DNA of 5,618 nucleotides from NCBI GenBank assembly GCA_028275295.1, contig JAPWUY010000152.1, positions 1 to 5,618 of the forward strand. Reading direction: 5' to 3'. The stretch is from Thermodesulfobacteriota bacterium. GTDB lineage: Bacteria > Desulfobacterota > Desulfocorpusculales > Desulfocorpusculum. Positions 5,457-5,618 of the stretch are shown here, piece after piece (the first letter of the stretch is position 1; every line of letters starts with the position of its first letter). Under the pieces are notes generated by a model, which saw nothing but the letters and a program-made list of their open reading frames with translations, was not told where the DNA came from and did not search any database. The translations under genes and the position numbers were made by a program.

Positions 5457-5484
5457 AAAACGCCCGAAGCTTTCGCCCCGGGCG
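5457..5484 (-). terminator. Intrinsic-terminator-like hairpin between tRNA-Leu and trmI
   Basis: On the minus strand, CGCCCG (5479-5484) pairs with CGGGCG (5461-5466). The stem continues inward with GGGC (5475-5478) against GCTT (5467-5470), including two G-U pairs, and is capped by a GAAA tetraloop (5471-5474). TTTT (5457-5460) follows, then CCATTT. It begins 12 bases after the tRNA 3' end. The ten-pair stem and GNRA loop are strong, but the U-run is short, so partial read-through into trmI, whose Shine-Dalgarno sequence begins 6 bases later, is plausible. Confidence 0.7.
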
Positions 5485-5496
5485 CCTTCGATCCTT

Positions 5497-5583
5497 TGGT
5501 GCCGAAGAGGGGACTCGAACCCCTACGGGCGTCGCCCACCACCCCCTCAAGATGGCGTGTCTACCAAATTCCACCACTTCGGC
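5497..5583 (-). tRNA. tRNA-Leu (anticodon GAG)
   Basis: This is an 87-base class II tRNA with an encoded 3' CCA (5497-5499). The acceptor arms GCCGAAG (5577-5583) and CTTCGGC (5501-5507) pair perfectly, with discriminator A at 5500. The anticodon stem CCATC/GGTGG (5551-5555 with 5539-5543) encloses the loop TTGAGGG, with anticodon GAG at 5546-5548, reading CUC and CUU. A long variable arm with GGGC/GCCC is typical of leucine tRNAs. The T-arm AGGGG-TTCGAGT-CCCCT contains A58. The D-arm and anticodon region closely resemble E. coli tRNA-Leu(GAG). Confidence 0.97.
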
Positions 5584-5594
5584 ATGGCGAGAAA

Positions 5595-5600
5595 ATGATA
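5595..5600 (-). promoter_or_regulatory. Possible -10 element of the tRNA-Leu/trmI unit
   Basis: TATCAT on the minus strand lies 11 bases before the mature tRNA 5' end, a usual distance for a tRNA promoter. A -35 box at 17-base spacing would fall at the window edge (5618 onward) and cannot be seen, so this call rests on one hexamer and its position. Confidence 0.35.
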
Positions 5601-5618
5601 TCAAACCATCTCGATCCA

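Noticed and set aside
5419..5604. 61-residue minus-strand open frame across the tRNA
   Set aside because: It is a translation of the tRNA-Leu gene and the terminator hairpin, not a protein gene.

Overview
The window holds seven protein-coding genes (one cut by the left edge) and one tRNA gene. The DNA is GC-rich, and arginine is written mostly as AGG/AGA. Genes are tightly packed and GTG and TTG starts occur beside ATG. A TrmI-type tRNA m1A58 methyltransferase, a CbiR-type cobamide remodelling enzyme and an encoded tRNA CCA end suggest a bacterium, plausibly a thermophilic or anaerobic member of the Desulfobacterota (former Deltaproteobacteria). That assignment is inference from gene content and codon style only.

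Layout. (A) 1-1013, minus strand: a well-formed sigma70-like promoter drives a small ribbon-helix-helix (RHH) DNA-binding protein and, 9 bases later, an alkaline-phosphatase-superfamily phosphohydrolase that runs off the left edge. The start of this unit is covered by a 10-bp perfect inverted repeat plus extra copies of its half-site, which looks like an autoregulatory operator. (B) 1014-1195: a divergent spacer with a three-part nested hairpin whose apical loop is complementary to a downstream segment. (C) 1196-3429, plus strand: a promoter and three tightly linked genes, cbiR-cobU-cobS. Together they form a cobamide remodelling and salvage route. CbiR cuts the nucleotide loop of an existing cobamide to give cobinamide phosphate, CobU converts this to GDP-cobinamide, and CobS attaches a new alpha-ribazole lower ligand. 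(D) 3519-4484, minus strand and convergent with cobS: a PLP-dependent serine/threonine dehydratase of the serine-racemase type. (E) 4617-5600, minus strand: tRNA-Leu(GAG), an intrinsic-terminator-like hairpin, then trmI, whose product is expected to methylate A58 in tRNAs such as the one encoded just upstream.

The least-explained parts are the RHH/phosphohydrolase unit with its multi-half-site operator, the structured spacer at 1026-1093, and the hairpin between the tRNA and trmI. The cbiR-cobU-cobS set is functionally coherent and is preceded by an ordinary promoter; I see no cobalamin riboswitch in its short leader.
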